Below are positions 61,771 to 64,000 of a stretch of DNA of 64,000 nucleotides, one piece after another. This DNA comes from Pseudomonadota bacterium (GTDB lineage: Bacteria; Pseudomonadota; Alphaproteobacteria; Rhodobacterales; Rhodobacteraceae). The DNA lies in the NCBI GenBank assembly GCA_020161615.1, contig JAIUPD010000001.1, positions 514,875 to 578,874 of the forward strand, given 5' to 3'. A program made the translations under genes and the position numbers. Position 1 is the stretch's first letter, and every line of letters begins with the position of its first letter. The notes below the pieces were generated by a model. It was given only the letters and a program-made list of their open reading frames with translations. It was not told the DNA's origin and did no database searches.

Positions 61771-62778
61771 ATGGCACAAGGCTATTACGAGGGGTATCAA
61801 CCCCCCCATTCCGGGCGGATTCCGTCCCCGACCTCGGCCAGCGGCGCGATGCCGGCGGCGATGCGCGTCGGCAGGCTGGTCAATTTCGCCGGGGCCGTGA
61901 TGTCGGTCGCGCTGGTCGCGGGCGTCGGCATCTGGTCCTACCGTCTCATGGTGCGCGACGTGACCGGCGTGCCGGTGATCCGGGCGCTGGCCGGTCCGAT
62001 CCGCGTCTCGCCCGAGGATCCGGGCGGCCGGCAAGCCGCCTATCAGGGCCTCGCCGTCAATACCGTCGCAGCCCAGGGTGGCGCGGCCGGTGCCGCCCAG
62101 ACCATCGCGCTGGCACCCGGCGCCCAGCCCCTGACGGATGAGGACCGCGCCACCGCCGCGCTCGCCGCGCGCAGCCAGCAGGCCGCCATCGCGCCCCCCG
62201 CGGCGATCGCCGCGCCCACCGAGACCGCCTTCGCCTCCGGCGAAGCGCTGCCCGTGGGCGTGTCCGTGGCCGAGGATACGGCCGATCTGCAGATCCTGCC
62301 CGCCAGCACCCCCGGCATTGCCCGCTCGCCCATCCCGCGGCGCCGCGGCGCCACCCGTGTCGCGCAGGCGCCCGCCTCGGCCCCGCCAGCGCCGACGCAG
62401 GTGGCGGCCCAGGTCGGCGCCCCGATCCCCGGCGGCGCCGATCCGCAGGCCGAGCAATTGCTGGCCGAACTGGTCACCCGGCTGGGTGCGCCCCGCGTCA
62501 CCGACATCGACCCGGCCTCGCTGACCCCCGGCACGCGGCTGGTGCAGCTCGGCGTCTATGACGACGAAAGCGCCGCCCGCAACGCTTGGGAGACGATCAC
62601 CGCCCGCTTCCCCTCGTTCCTGGAGAATCGCGGCCGCATCGTCGAACCGGCGACCTCGGGCGGGCGGGTCTTCTACCGGCTGCGCGCGGCGGGCTTTGCC
62701 GACGAACCCGAGGCCCGGCGCTTCTGCACCATGCTCCTGGCCGAGAATGTCGACTGCATCCCCACGCTGATCCGTTGA
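61771..62778 (+). CDS. SPOR domain protein
   Basis: The 335-residue protein has a cytoplasmic N-terminus (1-35), one membrane segment (LVNFAGAVMSVALVAGVGIWSY), a Pro/Ala-rich periplasmic linker (about 75-235), and a C-terminal SPOR domain (about 250-335; RLVQLGVYDDESAARNAWET and FYRLRAAGFADEPEARRFC). SPOR domains bind denuded glycan strands at the division septum. It lies just before nagZ. Confidence 0.85.
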   Translation: MAQGYYEGYQPPHSGRIPSPTSASGAMPAAMRVGRLVNFAGAVMSVALVAGVGIWSYRLMVRDVTGVPVIRALAGPIRVSPEDPGGRQAAYQGLAVNTVAAQGGAAGAAQTIALAPGAQPLTDEDRATAALAARSQQAAIAPPAAIAAPTETAFASGEALPVGVSVAEDTADLQILPASTPGIARSPIPRRRGATRVAQAPASAPPAPTQVAAQVGAPIPGGADPQAEQLLAELVTRLGAPRVTDIDPASLTPGTRLVQLGVYDDESAARNAWETITARFPSFLENRGRIVEPATSGGRVFYRLRAAGFADEPEARRFCTMLLAENVDCIPTLIR

Positions 62779-62782
62779 ACCG

Positions 62783-63760
62783 ATGACCGGCGCGACCATC
62801 CTCGGATGCTCCGGGCCGGTGCTGACCGAGAGCGAGCGGGCGTTTTTCCGCGACGCCGATCCCTGGGGCTTCATCCTCTTCCGCCGCAACGTGGAAAGCG
62901 TGGCGCAACTTCAGACCCTGACCGGCAGCCTGCGCGAAGCGGTGGGCTGGCAGGCCCCCGTCTTCGTCGATCAGGAGGGCGGCACCGTGCAGCGCCTGCG
63001 GCCGCCGCTGGCGCGGGACTGGCCAGACGCCAGCCTGCCGCAGGGCGGGCCGACCGGGGTCTATCTGCGCCACCGGGTGATGGCCGCCGAACTGATGGCC
63101 TGCGGCATCGACGGCAATTGCGCCCCGGTGATCGACGTGGCGGGGCCGGATACCCATCCCTTCCTGCAACGCCGCATCTGGTCGCGTGACCCGTTCGACG
63201 TGGCGACGCTGGCCATGGCCGCGGCCGAGGGGCTGATGAAAGGCGGTGTGCTGCCGGTGATCAAGCACCTGCCGGGCCACGGCGCGGCCAATGCCGACAC
63301 CCACCACGACCTCGCCCGCTGCCGGCTGAGCCTCGCCCAGCTCAACGCCGCCGATTTCCTGCCGGTCCGGGCGCTGGCGCATCTGCCGCTCGGCATGACC
63401 TCGCATGTGGTCTACGAGGCGCTCGACCCCGAGACCCCCGCCACCCTATCCCCCACCGTCATCAGCTATCTGCGGGCCGAGCTGGGCTTCGACGGGCTCC
63501 TGATGACCGACGATCTGAACATGAACGCACTGCCCGGCACGCTGGCCAGCCGTGCCGCGGGGGCGATCAGGGCGGGCTGCGATCTGGTGCTGCATTGCTC
63601 GGGCGAGATGGCCGAGATGGTCGCGGTTGTCGCCGCCTCCGGTCCGCTGACCGCGACCGCGCGGGCCGAGGCGGCGCTGGCCTGCCGCCGCCCGCCCGCG
63701 CCGATTGACATTGACGCCGCCACCGCCGAATTTGAACGCCTCAGTCAAGAAGGGGCGTGA
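62783..63760 (+). CDS. nagZ: Beta-N-acetylhexosaminidase NagZ (GH3)
   Basis: The 325-residue cytoplasmic glycosidase recycles peptidoglycan by removing GlcNAc from anhydro-muropeptides. It carries the VDQEGGTVQRL start, the KHLPGHG loop (catalytic His), and the nucleophile Asp in LLMTDDLNMNA. It starts 4 bases after the SPOR gene and ends immediately before scpA. Confidence 0.93.
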   Translation: MTGATILGCSGPVLTESERAFFRDADPWGFILFRRNVESVAQLQTLTGSLREAVGWQAPVFVDQEGGTVQRLRPPLARDWPDASLPQGGPTGVYLRHRVMAAELMACGIDGNCAPVIDVAGPDTHPFLQRRIWSRDPFDVATLAMAAAEGLMKGGVLPVIKHLPGHGAANADTHHDLARCRLSLAQLNAADFLPVRALAHLPLGMTSHVVYEALDPETPATLSPTVISYLRAELGFDGLLMTDDLNMNALPGTLASRAAGAIRAGCDLVLHCSGEMAEMVAVVAASGPLTATARAEAALACRRPPAPIDIDAATAEFERLSQEGA

Positions 63761-64000
63761 ATGGAAGCCGGGGCAGAGCAGGGCGATATCGCTGCCCGGC
63801 TCGAGGATGAGGCGCTGATTGTCGATGTCGACGGCTATGAAGGGCCGCTCGACCTGCTGCTGACACTCTCGCGCCGCCAGAAGGTCGATTTGCGCCGCAT
63901 CTCGGTTCTGCAACTGGCCGAACAATATCTGACCTTTGTCGAGGCCGCGCGGGCGCTGCGCATCGAACTGGCGGCGGATTATCTGGTGATGGCCGCTTGG
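63761..64000 (+). CDS. scpA: Segregation and condensation protein ScpA, N-terminal part
   Basis: The first 80 residues are visible and the gene runs off the window. VDVDGYEGPLDLLLTLSRRQ and KVDLRRISVLQLAEQYLTFV are the standard kleisin start of ScpA, which binds SMC and ScpB to compact the chromosome. The ATG follows the nagZ stop directly. Confidence 0.93.
   Translation, partial: MEAGAEQGDIAARLEDEALIVDVDGYEGPLDLLLTLSRRQKVDLRRISVLQLAEQYLTFVEAARALRIELAADYLVMAAW

Overview
This is GC-rich DNA from an alphaproteobacterium, most likely order Rhodobacterales (Rhodobacter/Paracoccus relatives). The evidence is a GcrA cell-cycle regulator, a GAAC-N7-GAAC SOS box in front of recA, an MmcB-type repair gene, the erpA-dgt-argS-SPOR-nagZ-scpA gene order, small families typical of the group (DUF3572, DUF6456, DUF6477), and a cellulose synthase whose catalytic and regulatory residues fall at the same numbers I recall for Rhodobacter sphaeroides BcsA. 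The genus cannot be fixed from sequence alone. Nearly everything reads as chromosomal core or near-core DNA. I see no prophage, CRISPR array or plasmid genes. The only mobile DNA is the decayed end of an IS3-family element near 47 kb.

Layout. 0-3 kb: end of a chloride channel gene, a small secreted protein, a cupin and a CNNM/CorC membrane protein. 3-6 kb: a divergent cell-wall pair, a MepK-like endopeptidase and a YcbB/LdtD-like L,D-transpeptidase. 5.7-8.4 kb: lpxD followed by a dedicated acyl carrier protein and a ketoacyl synthase, suggesting special acyl chains for lipid A. 8.4-10.5 kb: an IalB-like protein, a candidate small RNA and an MFS carrier. 10.9-15.1 kb: c-di-GMP signalling, with PleD, then a degenerate H-NOX protein translationally coupled to an HNOBA-like/GGDEF cyclase. 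15.1-22.5 kb: an ectoine-hydrolase-like protein, dtd, and a compact minus-strand cluster (26-residue membrane peptide, XpaC, TelA, DUF2927 lipoprotein, SPFH/GYF, double zinc ribbon) that looks like an uncharacterised envelope-stress or membrane system. 24.4-32.4 kb: cellulose operon bcsN-A-B-Z plus a TPR gene that carries a one-base frameshift. 33-43 kb: a Zn/Cd ATPase, small envelope proteins, a LysR regulator, a tightly overlapped proC-tRNA-binding-dehydrogenase string, mmcB, a cytochrome c2 and an orphan ABC-2 permease. 43.6-49.3 kb: gcrA, an Lrp regulator, tRNA-Gly, recA, a MOSC-like gene, an IS scar, and DUF6477/DUF6456. 49.5-53.2 kb: trpD and trpG, divergent from a YibQ-like polysaccharide deacetylase carrying 168-bp repeats. 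53.2-64 kb: a Kef-type antiporter, erpA, dgt, a MarR-EmrA-EmrB efflux module, argS, a SPOR protein, nagZ and the start of scpA.

Two themes join several genes. First, c-di-GMP: two GGDEF cyclases, both with an RxxD product-inhibition site, lie within 15 kb of a BcsA carrying a complete PilZ domain. Second, envelope construction: LdtD/MepK, lipid A acylation, SPOR/NagZ, YibQ and the SPFH-TelA cluster. A dispersed intergenic hairpin repeat (about 70 bp) occurs at least three times, with a fourth truncated copy.
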